The notes under the pieces: model-generated | Database searches by the model: none | The model's input: the letters and a program-made list of their open reading frames with translations, nothing else | Told to the model about the DNA's origin: nothing | In this document: piece by piece, positions 53,918-62,888 of the stretch | Position numbering within the stretch: position 1 is the first letter of the stretch | How the letters are laid out: every line of letters begins with the position of its first letter | Assembly (NCBI GenBank): GCA_963817515.1 | Contig: CAWFPJ010000039.1 | Coordinates: 434,001-498,000 of the forward strand | DNA from: DATMNI01 sp963817515 | Lineage (GTDB): Bacteria; Acidobacteriota; Terriglobia; Bryobacterales; Bryobacteraceae | Reading direction: 5' to 3' | DNA: 64,000 bases | Made by a program: the position numbers and the translations under genes

Positions 53918-54156
53918 CGGAGAACACCAGTATAGAATTCGGGAGATGAATAGAGGATTAACTGAGGTTGCAGTCTTCCGTTCCTACTATTCACCAGTGT
54001 GTAACGATCGCCCTCCTGGAATCAGAACGGCTGGCAGAATCCGTTTCAATTCACGTCAAGGCGAGGGCTGCGCCAGAACTCAATCACCCATTCGCGAGGC
54101 GTTGCAGCGTCATCGGTGACGCAACCGGCGCTGGCTTCCGCTGCGCAAAGTAGTAG

Positions 54157-55560
54157 CTATCGCGGCAAGGTTACGGTGAACGCCGCACCCGCGCCGGCCG
54201 TGGTATCCAGTTGCACTCCGCCGTTGTGCGATTCGGCGATCCATTTGACAATGGCCAGGCCCAGGCCAAAGCCGCCGTCCTGCCGGGATCGGGCTTTATC
54301 GGCCCGGAAAAAGCGCTCGAAGATGTGCGGGACCGCTTCGGGGCTGATTCCCATTCCGGTATCGGACACACGGATGCGGACGCACTTGCCCTGGTCGGGA
54401 TCCGAAAGGGTTTCAAGAACCGCTTCCACGCGGCCGCCCGGCGGCGTGTAGCGGATGGCATTGTCCAGAAGGTTCATTACCAGGCGGCGGAGCAGTTCCT
54501 CATCTCCGCGAAACTGAATGTCCCGCGGCGCGCGGCACTCAATTGCGATCTGGCGGGCGCCGGCCAATGCCTGAACGGATCGGCAGCAGTCCGCAAGCAG
54601 TTCGTTCAAATAGAAGTCATGGGTCTTCAACGTGACGTGACCCGCATCGGAGCGCGCCAGGTTGAGCAGGTCATCCACCAGGTGAGAGAGCCGCCGCGAT
54701 TCGTCCAGAATGATGGCCAGCGATTCCTGGTACTCGGCGGCGCCGCGATCCTGCGAAAGGGCCACGTCGGCTTCGCCGCGAATGATAGCGATGGGCGTGC
54801 GAAGTTCGTGCGAGGCATCGGCGACGAACCGGCGCATGCTTTCGAAAGACTGGTCCAGGCGCGAGAGCAGTTCATTGAAAGACTCCACCAGAACCGCGAG
54901 TTCTTCAGCGGGGTTGCCGATATCGAGCCGCGTCTCCAAATTGCTGCCGGTGATTTTCCGGGCTTGGGATGCCATTGAGGCGAGCGGCGCCAGGCTGCGC
55001 GCGGAAAGCACGTAGCCGCCGATGCCGGCGAATACCAGCATCAGGGGCAGTGAGATGAAGATGACGCGCCGGACCACGGCGAGCGACGCAGCCACGGAGT
55101 CGAGCGATTCGGCGGCCAGCAGCAGAAAGCTCCGTCCGCCGCCGGCCAGCCGGTGGACCGCAACGTGTGTCCCGTATTTGCCCAGCTCCGTCAGCACCAC
55201 CACGAATTCGGTGGAAGTGTTGGTGGACGCGTAGTTGAGGGCGCGGTCGAATTCATGCGGCGCCAGCGGTGTGGTGGACGCCAGCGCATCGCCGCCGGCA
55301 AAAACGGCGACCAGGCCCCCGTGCAGGCGCAGGTTGGCGACAGCTTCATGCGCGGCCGCGGGGACGTCGCCCTTCATCTCCTGCAGCTCATCTTGCAACA
55401 GGCTCGCCAGGGTGTTGGCTTCCGCGGAGAGGGTTTCGTCCAGGCGGGCCTTCAGGGCATTGGATAGCACGCTGTAGAGAAACACGCTGAAGAGAATGAA
55501 CAGCAGCGAAAAGAATGCCAGATATAAGGCGGTGAGCCGGAAGCGGAGGCTTCTAATCAT
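54157..55560 (-). CDS. HAMP sensor histidine kinase
   Basis: 467 residues. Two transmembrane helices (about 11-32 and 168-187) flank a ~130-residue periplasmic sensor domain; a HAMP follows (IGGYVLSARSLAPLASMASQ), then DHp with H251 (DASHELRTPIAII) and the ATPase domain (MNLLDNAIRYTPPGGRVEAV, DTGMGISPEAVPHIFERFFR, FGLGLAIVKWIAE). Its gene overlaps the response regulator by 8 bases. The CusS-like layout and neighbours suggest control of the efflux operon 240 bp downstream. Confidence 0.94.
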   Translation of the reverse strand: MIRSLRFRLTALYLAFFSLLFILFSVFLYSVLSNALKARLDETLSAEANTLASLLQDELQEMKGDVPAAAHEAVANLRLHGGLVAVFAGGDALASTTPLAPHEFDRALNYASTNTSTEFVVVLTELGKYGTHVAVHRLAGGGRSFLLLAAESLDSVAASLAVVRRVIFISLPLMLVFAGIGGYVLSARSLAPLASMASQARKITGSNLETRLDIGNPAEELAVLVESFNELLSRLDQSFESMRRFVADASHELRTPIAIIRGEADVALSQDRGAAEYQESLAIILDESRRLSHLVDDLLNLARSDAGHVTLKTHDFYLNELLADCCRSVQALAGARQIAIECRAPRDIQFRGDEELLRRLVMNLLDNAIRYTPPGGRVEAVLETLSDPDQGKCVRIRVSDTGMGISPEAVPHIFERFFRADKARSRQDGGFGLGLAIVKWIAESHNGGVQLDTTAGAGAAFTVTLPR

Positions 55561-56242
55561 CCCCAGCTCCCGGGGCTGCGGTCAGGATGTAACCTTCACC
55601 GCGGCGGGTGTGGATCAGGCGCCGCCCATGGCCGGTATCAAGCTTGCCGCGCAGGCGCTTGATGTAGACGTCGATGACGTTCGAGAACGCGTCGAAGTTT
55701 TCGTCCCACACATGTTGCGCGATCTGTTCCCGTCCTACCACGCGGCCCTCATTCAACATCAGATATTCGAGAAGGGCGTACTCTTTTGCGGTGAGGTCGA
55801 TATCCCTGCCGGCGCGCCTGACGCCGTGGCTGCCGGTATCCAGAACGAGGTCGGCGACATGCGCCACGCGGGGGCGCAGGCTGGCGGAGCGGCGGAGCAG
55901 GGCGCGGAGGCGGGCTAGAAGTTCCTTGAAGTCGAAAGGCTTGGCGAGGTAATCGTCGGCGCCGGAATCCAGGCCCGTGACGCGGTCATCAACGGAGCCC
56001 AGCGCGGTCAGCATCAGGATGGGAGTCCGGAATCCGGCGGCGCGCAGCTCACGGCAAACGGAGTGGCCGTCCTTGATGGGCAGCATCACGTCGAGAATGA
56101 GGATGTCGTATTCGTTGATGGAGGCCTGATAGAGCGCCTGTTCTCCATCGGCGGCGATATCCACGGCGTAGGTTTGCTCGCGCAGACCCCTGGCGATGAA
56201 TCCGGCGACGCGCGATTCGTCTTCCACCAGCAGCACTCTCAC
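55553..56242 (-). CDS. OmpR-type response regulator
   Basis: 229 residues. Acidic residues ED7-8 and phosphoacceptor D51 (ILDVMLPIKDG), KPFDFKELLARLRALLRRSA, then the winged-helix output domain with EYALLEYLMLNEGRVVGREQIAQHVWDEN... and RRGEGYIL. It likely binds promoters of the adjacent efflux operon. Paired with the HAMP kinase. Confidence 0.94.
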   Translation of the reverse strand: MRVLLVEDESRVAGFIARGLREQTYAVDIAADGEQALYQASINEYDILILDVMLPIKDGHSVCRELRAAGFRTPILMLTALGSVDDRVTGLDSGADDYLAKPFDFKELLARLRALLRRSASLRPRVAHVADLVLDTGSHGVRRAGRDIDLTAKEYALLEYLMLNEGRVVGREQIAQHVWDENFDAFSNVIDVYIKRLRGKLDTGHGRRLIHTRRGEGYILTAAPGAGDD

Positions 56243-56317
56243 TATTTACTATTGTGCCTGCGGGGACATGAACAGACAATGAACCAAGGGAACCGGTAAC
56301 GAGCTTTCCCGGTAGGC

Positions 56318-56387
56318 GTCGGCAATCTTGTTGCCGGTGTTTGCCGGATCCGAATAACCCACCGGCAACAAGATTGCCGGCGCTACC
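56318..56387. repeat. Two facing CAAGA-loop repeat copies
   Basis: 56361-56387 (ACCGGCAACAAGATTGCCGG then CGCTACC) and 56318-56338 (reverse orientation) share the unit; here the variable stem bases are AA/TT. They fill the spacer between the response regulator and the ggt gene and could form a large cruciform. Confidence 0.75.
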
Positions 56388-56408
56388 AGGCGGTTTTCCT
56401 CTGCCTCG

Positions 56409-58080
56409 CTACTTCCAGTACGGAGGCGGCTCCGGCACCGCGGCGCCATCCTTGCGCGGGTCCGATGCGCCGTAGTTCACGCCTGTGGAGGAATCGTGAA
56501 TCACGGCCTGGCCGCCGCCCATCTGGCTGGAAAAATCTCCGGTTACCGTCAGTTTGTGGCCCAGTGCGGTAAGCCCGTCGCGAACCTCGCGCGCCACGCG
56601 GTTTTCAACCAGGACGTCGCAGCCGCCGAATGTCAGCTTGGTATACCGCGGCGCTTCGAGAGCCAGTTGAATGTTCATGCCGTGGTCCACCACATTGGAA
56701 ACGAACTGCGTGTGCGCGGGCCCCTGGTTCATCCCGCCCATGATCCCAAAGGCCATGTGCAGATCGCCCTTTTCCATGAACGCGGGGATGATGGTTTGGA
56801 ACGGCCGTTTGCGCCCCGCCAGCGCGTTCGGATGATGGGGGTCAAACTCGAACAGAGCGCCGCGATTCTGCAAAGTAAAGCCGTAGTCATCCACTACCAC
56901 GCCCGATCCGAAATGCTGGTAGACGCTCTGAATCAGCGAAACAATGTTGCCCTCCCGGTCCACCACGGAAAGGTAAAAGGTGTTCGTCGGCGGGTTTTTC
57001 GGATTGCCCGGAGCCGGCTGGCACTGGGCCTTGCCGGGGTCGATCAACCTGGCGCGCTCGCGGCCATAGTCCAGTGAGATCAGCCCTTCCACCGGCACTT
57101 TGCTGAAGCGCGGGTCAGCCAGATAGTGCTGCAGGTCCGCGAAAGACAGTTTCTGCGCCTCAATCTGCGTATGCAATTCCTGAACGCCGCGCGCCGGATA
57201 GGTGGAAATCGGGAACTGCGCCAGCATGTTCAGAGTCTCGAGCGCGGTCAAGCCCTGCCCGTTGGGCGGCAGTTCGTAAACCTTCCACCCGTGGTAATCG
57301 GTTGAAATCGGCTGCACCCATTCGGCCTCGAATTCACTCAGGTCGGCCAGCGACATTTTCCCGCCCAGCCGCTCGCTGGTCTTCACGATGGCCTTGGCGA
57401 TAGGGCCGCGATAATAGGCCGCTGGTCCTTGCGTCGAGATCAACTCGTAGGCGGCAGCCATTTGCGGGTTGCGAAAAATCTCGCCTACCTTGGGGGATTG
57501 CGCCGTCCTTCAGAAAAACCCGGCTGGCGTTCGCATCTTTGGAGAGTTTTGCGATTTCTCCGTGCCAGGCTCCCTGGATCATTTCCGTTACCGGATAGCC
57601 CTTCGAAGCATAATAAATGGCCGGCTGGAACAGGTCTTTCCACGGCAGCTTGCCGAAGCGCTTGTGAAGTTTCGCCCAGCCGTCCACGCACCCCGGCACC
57701 GTCACGGAGTGGATCCCATCAGGCGGCATAGTGGTCCGGCCCAGGGACTTTAACAGGTCGATCGAGAGGCCCTTGGGCGCCCATCCACTGGCATTGATGC
57801 CGGTGAGTTTGCCGGTCTTCGCGTCCCAATAGATGGCGAAAAGATCGCCGCCCAATCCGGCGCTTTCCGGTTCCACTACGCTCAGCGTGGCGTTGGTTGC
57901 GATAGCCGCATCCATGGCCGAGCCGCCGCGCGCCAGCACCTGCGCCCCCGCCTGTGCGGCCAGCGTCTGGCTGGTGGCCACTATCCCACGGTCGGAAATC
58001 ACCATCGATCGCGCCTGTGAGCGATCCTGCGCCAACGCGGTGGCTTGTAACATAAGTAAGAGAAAAAGCCGCAGTCTCAT
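56409..58080 (-). CDS. ggt: Gamma-glutamyltransferase family protein, one frameshift
   Basis: Restored length 556 residues. Signal peptide MRLRLFLLLMLQATALAQ; the large-subunit half carries GGSAMDAAIATNATLSVVEP and ESAGLGGDLFAIYW. Near 57489 one surplus base breaks the frame after DGAIPQ; the other frame continues VGEIFRNPQMAAAYELISTQ. The small subunit begins at the nucleophile region PPTNTFYLSVVDREGNIVSL and shows GGMNQGPAHTQFVSNVVDHG. It transfers or hydrolyses gamma-glutamyl groups in the periplasm. Confidence 0.85.
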
Positions 58081-58123
58081 GAAACCAGAATGATACCAGC
58101 TTCAGTGGTCTAGAATTATCGGC

Positions 58124-59408
58124 ATGACGGATCGAGGCGCATTCCTGCTGGCAGCCGCGCTGTTGTTTGCCGGTTGCGGCCGGCAGCAGCCAGCCGCGGC
58201 AGACCCGGACCTGGCCGCTGAAATCGGCCGGATCAAGGCCATCGACAACCACGCACATCCGATGCGCATCGTGTCCAACGGAGCGGCGCCGGATCGCGAG
58301 TTTGACGCCCTGCCCGTCGACAACATGGAGCCGCAATCGGATCCGGTGAACCTGCGGCCCGGCTCCGCGCTGATGATGGAGGCGGCCAAGACGCTGTACG
58401 GCGCCACTTCCAAGGCCCGCACCATGCAGGAGAAGGGCAGCCAGTACCCAGCCTGGGTGCTGGATCAAATGGGCGTGGACGTGATGCTGGCCAATCGCGT
58501 GGCGATGGGGACCTCCGTTCAGCCGCCGCGATTTCGCTGGGTGCCGTATGCCGATGCGCTGCTGTTTCCGCTGGACAATTCGAGCCTGGCCGGGAAGAAC
58601 TCCGACCGCAAATCTTTCTTCGCGCTGGAGGATCTGCTGCGTCGCAGGTACCTGACCGACGCCGGCTTCGAGCGTCCGCCGGCAACGCTGGCAGAGTACC
58701 TTGCCCGTGTGGTTACCCCCACCTTGGAACGGCAGAAGCAGGGCGGCGCCGTGGCCGAAAAATTCGAGGCGGCTTATTTGCGATCTCTGGCGTTTGACCC
58801 GGTGGATCGCGCCGCCGCGGAGCGTGTGTATGGGCAATTCTTCGGCGGGAGGCGTGGCGCCGGATGCCGAATACAAATTGTTGCAGGATTACCTTTTCCG
58901 CTTCGTGGCCGCCGAATGCGGGCGTCTGGGAATGGCGGTGCACCTCCACACCATGGCCGGTGCCGGAGGGTACTTCGATGTCGGCGGAGCCAATCCGCTG
59001 CATCTGGAATCGGTGCTGAACGACCCTTCGCTGCGCCGCACAAACTTCGTGATGGTGCATGGCGGATGGCCGTTCACGCGCGAAATCACGCCGCTGCTCG
59101 AAAAGCCGAATGCGTATCTGGATTTCTCGGCGCAGTCGCTGCTGCTTTCGCCGGCGACCCTGGCCGGGATTATTCGCGAGTGGCTGGAGCACGTGCCGGA
59201 GAAGGTGATGTTCGGAACCGACGCATATCCGTATTCGAACGAAATGGGCTGGGAGGAATCGGGCTGGGCGGCGGCGCGAACCGGACGACGGGCGCTGGCT
59301 ATCGCACTTACAGGCATGATGCGGGACGGCGAGATCTCACACGCCCGCGCCGTCGAACTGGCCCGGATGGTGCTTCGCGAAAACGCGCGCAAGCTCTACG
59401 GATTCTAA
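58124..59408 (+). CDS. Lipoprotein amidohydrolase (TIM barrel), one frameshift
   Basis: Restored length 427 residues. Lipobox LLFAGC near residue 17 predicts lipid anchoring. IKAIDNHAHPM (His-x-His metal pair) opens the barrel; AVHLHTMAGAGGYFDVGGAN, MVHGGWPFTREITPLL and VMFGTDAYPY (Asp) supply later ligands, placing it in the amidohydrolase_2 group. A surplus base near 58840 breaks the frame after YGQFF. Substrate unknown; the C-terminal RENARKLYGF is typical of the family. Confidence 0.8.
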
Positions 59409-59420
59409 TGCCGCCTCCAT

Positions 59421-59445
59421 CCGAGCCGCAACCGTCAGGGAGCGG
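59421..59445. repeat. GAGCCGCAACCGT-type repeat at the DUF1572 3' end
   Basis: CCGAGCCGCAACCGTCAGGG then AGCGG, same family as 1063-1168 and 19144-19195. Its reverse complement encodes the final residues and TGA of the gene that follows. Confidence 0.55.
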
Positions 59446-59960
59446 TTCTTTCTAACGCCGGCTTGTTTTTCGGAATGCTGAGTGACTTCCAACGGTCGTG
59501 CTGGAAATGCTTGGCCAGCAGTACGATCTGCCCGCAGTGACACGCGTAGTGAGCAATCTGGCGATTGACGGCCTGCATCACCGAGTGTGCCTCGCCGCGA
59601 ATGGTGATGGTCCGGCCCAGGTCCGCGTCGGTCAGAGGCTCAAGCGCGGCGAATACGCAGTTCCAGCCGTCCTCCCAAACCTGCATCAGCGCCTCACGCG
59701 TAGGCGGCGGTTCAACAAACTCGGCAGTCGCGATTGCGGTCGGGCTTTTCTCCGTCGGTAGTTAGAAAATTCGTCCAGCGCGAACGCATGTTGCCGGTCA
59801 TGTGTTTCACTACCAGCGCGATGGAGTTCGCCTCGGGGTCCAAGGTCAGATACAGTTGTTCGTCGGTTGCCTGGGCTATGGCGCCTTCGGCCAGCTTCTT
59901 GTACTGGCGGAAGACAGCCAGGGAATCGGCAAGGTAGGAGGTGGTGAACTCGAGTGCCAT
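59435..59960 (-). CDS. DUF1572/DinB-like protein, one frameshift
   Basis: Restored length about 174 residues. MALEFTTSYLADSLAVFRQY opens a DinB-type four-helix bundle; after a surplus base near 59723 the frame resumes as EFVEPPPTREALMQVWEDGW and IRGEAHSVMQAVNRQIAHYA CHCGQ, with the bundle's metal-type His. DinB-like proteins are probable metal-dependent thiol or DNA-related enzymes. Its last codons and stop come from a repeat unit. Confidence 0.7.
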
Positions 59961-60062
59961 GATTTCTATGGTGGCACAGCCCTGTCGTCCCTCGGGCGCG
60001 AGGGCCGCTCAACGCTTCCTGCTGAGCGCGGAGTGGCGCGGTACTATAGAGTTCAAGCAACT

Positions 60063-60431
60063 ATGAGCCTTTTCGAATGGAACGATGAATACTCCGTCGG
60101 TATTGCAGAGATCGATTCTGAGCACCGGGAGCTGTTTCGCATCGCAGAGGAGTTGCACGAGGGCATCCTCAATGGAACGGCGGAAGACGAACTGGAAGTG
60201 ACCTATTCCCGGCTTGCCGAACAAACCAGGGCTCACTTCGAGAGAGAAGACGCCATCCTGCGAAAACAGGGTCACCCCAACGTAGAGCAAATTTCCCGCG
60301 AGCACTCGCGCCTTACCGAGAAGGTAGAAGCGTTGGAACGGCGTCTGGAAAAGCGCCAGGCCCGCCTGGATGTAGAAACGTTGCGCTTCCTGCGCACATG
60401 GCTTGATCGCCACATTCGCGATACCAAATAA
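60063..60431 (+). CDS. Bacteriohemerythrin
   Basis: 122 residues. The hemerythrin metal ligands fit the family pattern: H in IDSEHRELFRI, H and E in HFEREDAIL, and HxxxH later (SREHSRL, RHIRD). It binds oxygen with a di-iron centre and acts in oxygen sensing or transport. Start ATG 60063 follows normal family length; it stands alone. Confidence 0.9.
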   Translation: MSLFEWNDEYSVGIAEIDSEHRELFRIAEELHEGILNGTAEDELEVTYSRLAEQTRAHFEREDAILRKQGHPNVEQISREHSRLTEKVEALERRLEKRQARLDVETLRFLRTWLDRHIRDTK

Positions 60432-60523
60432 TCCGCCAACCTTAATCCGGAAATTCCTAAGCCGCGTCTCCTGCCAGTAGCAATTCGGTTGCGAAGCCTT
60501 GTTCCGGCTGCGATCATGGTCGG

Positions 60524-61180
60524 ATGAGATTCCGTCTTCTTCTCTTGCTGGCAGCTGCCGGGCTGGTCTCGGCCCAATCGGGCAATGTGGCGGCCGCCGC
60601 CAGGCCGCCGCTGTTCTTCCGGGAAGATTTCAAGGAAACGCCCGCCGCCACGCCAATCACTAAGGACCACTTGAGCAGTCCGAACTTACTGCTGGCCTTG
60701 TACGGTCCCGGCAAGGATGGCGTGAAAAAGAGCCACCACGACAAGCCCGCCGACGATCCATATTACGTCTGGGACGGAACCTGCGAGGGAAACTGCGCGG
60801 CCACCTTACGGGACAAAGCTTCGTACGCCGATCTGACAGGGCTGGCGAAGATCCACTGGCGGACGATGCAGTCCGGATTCCGCCGGCTGCACATCATCCT
60901 GAAGACGGGCGGCGGAACCTGGCTGGTTAGCGATCCGGCGGTGGGCGCGTCGACCGACTGGCAGGAAAGCGAATCTGTCGTCAAAGATCTGCGCTGGCGT
61001 CAACTGGATATTCGCACCTTGGTCGAGGGCGCCCCGGTCGACCATCCGGACCTGAGCCGCATCGATGAGATCGGCTGGAGCACCCTGATGACCGGCGGTG
61101 CCAGCGCCGCATGTTCACGCGTGGACTGGATTGCTGTGTACGGCCGCCCCGTGCCGCGGAAATCCGCCGCACAGCCTTAA
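60524..61180 (+). CDS. Secreted protein of unknown function
   Basis: 218 residues. Signal peptide MRFRLLLLLAAAGLVSAQ, then a beta-rich domain with LRRLHIILKTGGGTWLVSDP and DWQESESVVKDLRWRQLDIR, and two cysteines CEGNC that may bridge. No named domain is recognised; secreted globular proteins of this size are common in the phylum. Monocistronic. Confidence 0.65.
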   Translation: MRFRLLLLLAAAGLVSAQSGNVAAAARPPLFFREDFKETPAATPITKDHLSSPNLLLALYGPGKDGVKKSHHDKPADDPYYVWDGTCEGNCAATLRDKASYADLTGLAKIHWRTMQSGFRRLHIILKTGGGTWLVSDPAVGASTDWQESESVVKDLRWRQLDIRTLVEGAPVDHPDLSRIDEIGWSTLMTGGASAACSRVDWIAVYGRPVPRKSAAQP

Positions 61181-61227
61181 GCGATACGGGTCGGAGTCAT
61201 CTCTTCGCGAATTCGCGGCCGGTAATT

Positions 61228-62860
61228 TCAGTCCAGATACTCATACGCCGACAAGGTGAGGAAATCCGAAAAATCGCCGGAGGTCATCATCTGCTCGAAA
61301 AGCCGCGACGCCAGATCGAACTTGCCCGAATCAAAGCGCTCGGCACCGATCAGCGTCCGTATCTTATCCAGTTGCCGCGGAATAGTCTTGCGCACCAGTT
61401 CGGCGTCCACCGGCAGGCCGTTGCTGAGCCGCGCCCCGTGGCGGCTCCACTGCCACACCTGCGTGCGCGAGATCTCCGCGGTGGCGGCATCTTCCATCAG
61501 GTTGTAGATCGGCACGCAGCCATTGCCGCGCAGCCACGATTCCAGGTACTGGATACCGACGTCGATGTTCAGTTCCAAGCCCGCCCTGCGTGATTTCTCC
61601 TTCGGGGACCGCCAGCAGGTCCGATGCCTTGACGTTCACCCCGGCGCGCGCCACCGAGATCTGATTGGGCGATGGCATCTGAGCGTCGAACACCTCTTTC
61701 GCAATCGGCGCCAGGCCGGGATGCGCCACCCAGGTGCCATCGTGCCCGGCTCGAGCTTCGCGAAGTTTGTCCTGCCGCACTTTATCCAGCGCACGCTGGT
61801 TGGCTTCGGGATCGTTCTTGATGGGGATCTGCGCGGCCATGCCGCCCATGGCGTGGATGCCGCGGCGGTGGCATGTCTGGATCAGCAGGTCCACATAAGA
61901 CTTCAGGAAATGCCGCTCCATGGTAACCTGCGCGCGGTCCGGAAGCACGAAATCGGGCCGATGGCGGAACTTCTTGATGAAGCTGAAAATGTAGTCCCAT
62001 CGCCCGCAGTTCAAGCCCGCCGAATGGTCGCGCAGTTCGTGAAGGATTTCGTCCATTTCGAACGCAGCCAAAATAGTCTCGATCAGAACCGTGGCCCGAA
62101 TGGACCCTTGCGGAATCCCGAGTTTCTGCTGGCTGAAGACAAAGACATCGTTCCAGAGCCGGGCTTCCAAATGGCTTTCCATCTTCGGCAAATAGAAATA
62201 AGGACCGCTGCCGGATTCAATCTGCGCGGCCGCGTTATGGAAGAAGAACAGGCCGAAGTCGAACAGCGACGCGGAGACCGGTGTGCCATCCACCAGCATG
62301 TGTTTCTCCCATAGATGCCAGCCGCGCGGGCGCACGATCAGGGTCGCAATTTTGTCGTTCAACCGGTACTGCTTGCCCTCCGGACTGCTGAAGGCAATCT
62401 CGCGGCGCACGGCTGCGCGCAGGTTCAACTGGCCTTCGATGTTGTTCCGCCACGTCGGTGAGTTGGAATCCTCGAAGTCCGCCATGAACACATTGGCGCC
62501 GGAGTTCAGCGCGTTGATGATCATCTTGCGCTCCACCGGTCCCGTGATTTCCACCCGGCGGTCGCGGAGATCTTCCGGTATGGGCGCCACCTTCCAATCC
62601 GATTCGCGGACCCGGGCCGTCTCGGACAGAAACTCCGGCATGCGCCCTTCCACAATCTCCTGCTGCCGCAGCGTCCGGCGGTGCAGCAGTTCCTGACGGG
62701 TCGCCTCGAAGCGGCGGGCCAGATCGGCCACGAATCGGACCGCGTCGGCAGTCAGGATTTCAGGCGAGCCCGCCGGCAGATGCCCGCGAAGTTCGATCCC
62801 CTCGGGTTGAAGGGCGGTATTCAGTTCGGAGGGAGATAATCCCAAAGCTTCAGAGGCCAT
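61228..62860 (-). CDS. Malate synthase, one frameshift
   Basis: Restored length 543 residues. Key segments: MADFEDSNSPTWRNNIEGQL, VRPRGWHLWEKHMLVDG, VLIETILAAFEMDEILHELRDHSAGLNCGRWDYIFSFIKKF (the long acetyl-CoA/glyoxylate site), and after a surplus base near 61576 VGIQYLESWLRGNGCVPIYNLMEDAATAEISR. It condenses glyoxylate with acetyl-CoA to malate. It can consume the glyoxylate made by the purine operon or the glyoxylate shunt (no isocitrate lyase here). Divergent from larA, ATGs 28 bases apart. Confidence 0.9.
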
Positions 62861-62888
62861 AAAGAATATTTTGCCACACGTAGTACGA

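Noticed and set aside
54107..54122. GCGTCA-TCGG-TGACGC hairpin after the histidine kinase
   Set aside because: Six-bp stem with no T-run; cannot be called a terminator on this evidence.
8354..62860. Programmed +1 ribosomal frameshifting as a general explanation for broken genes
   Set aside because: The sites share no slippery sequence or stop context, and they hit unrelated families that are not known to use recoding.
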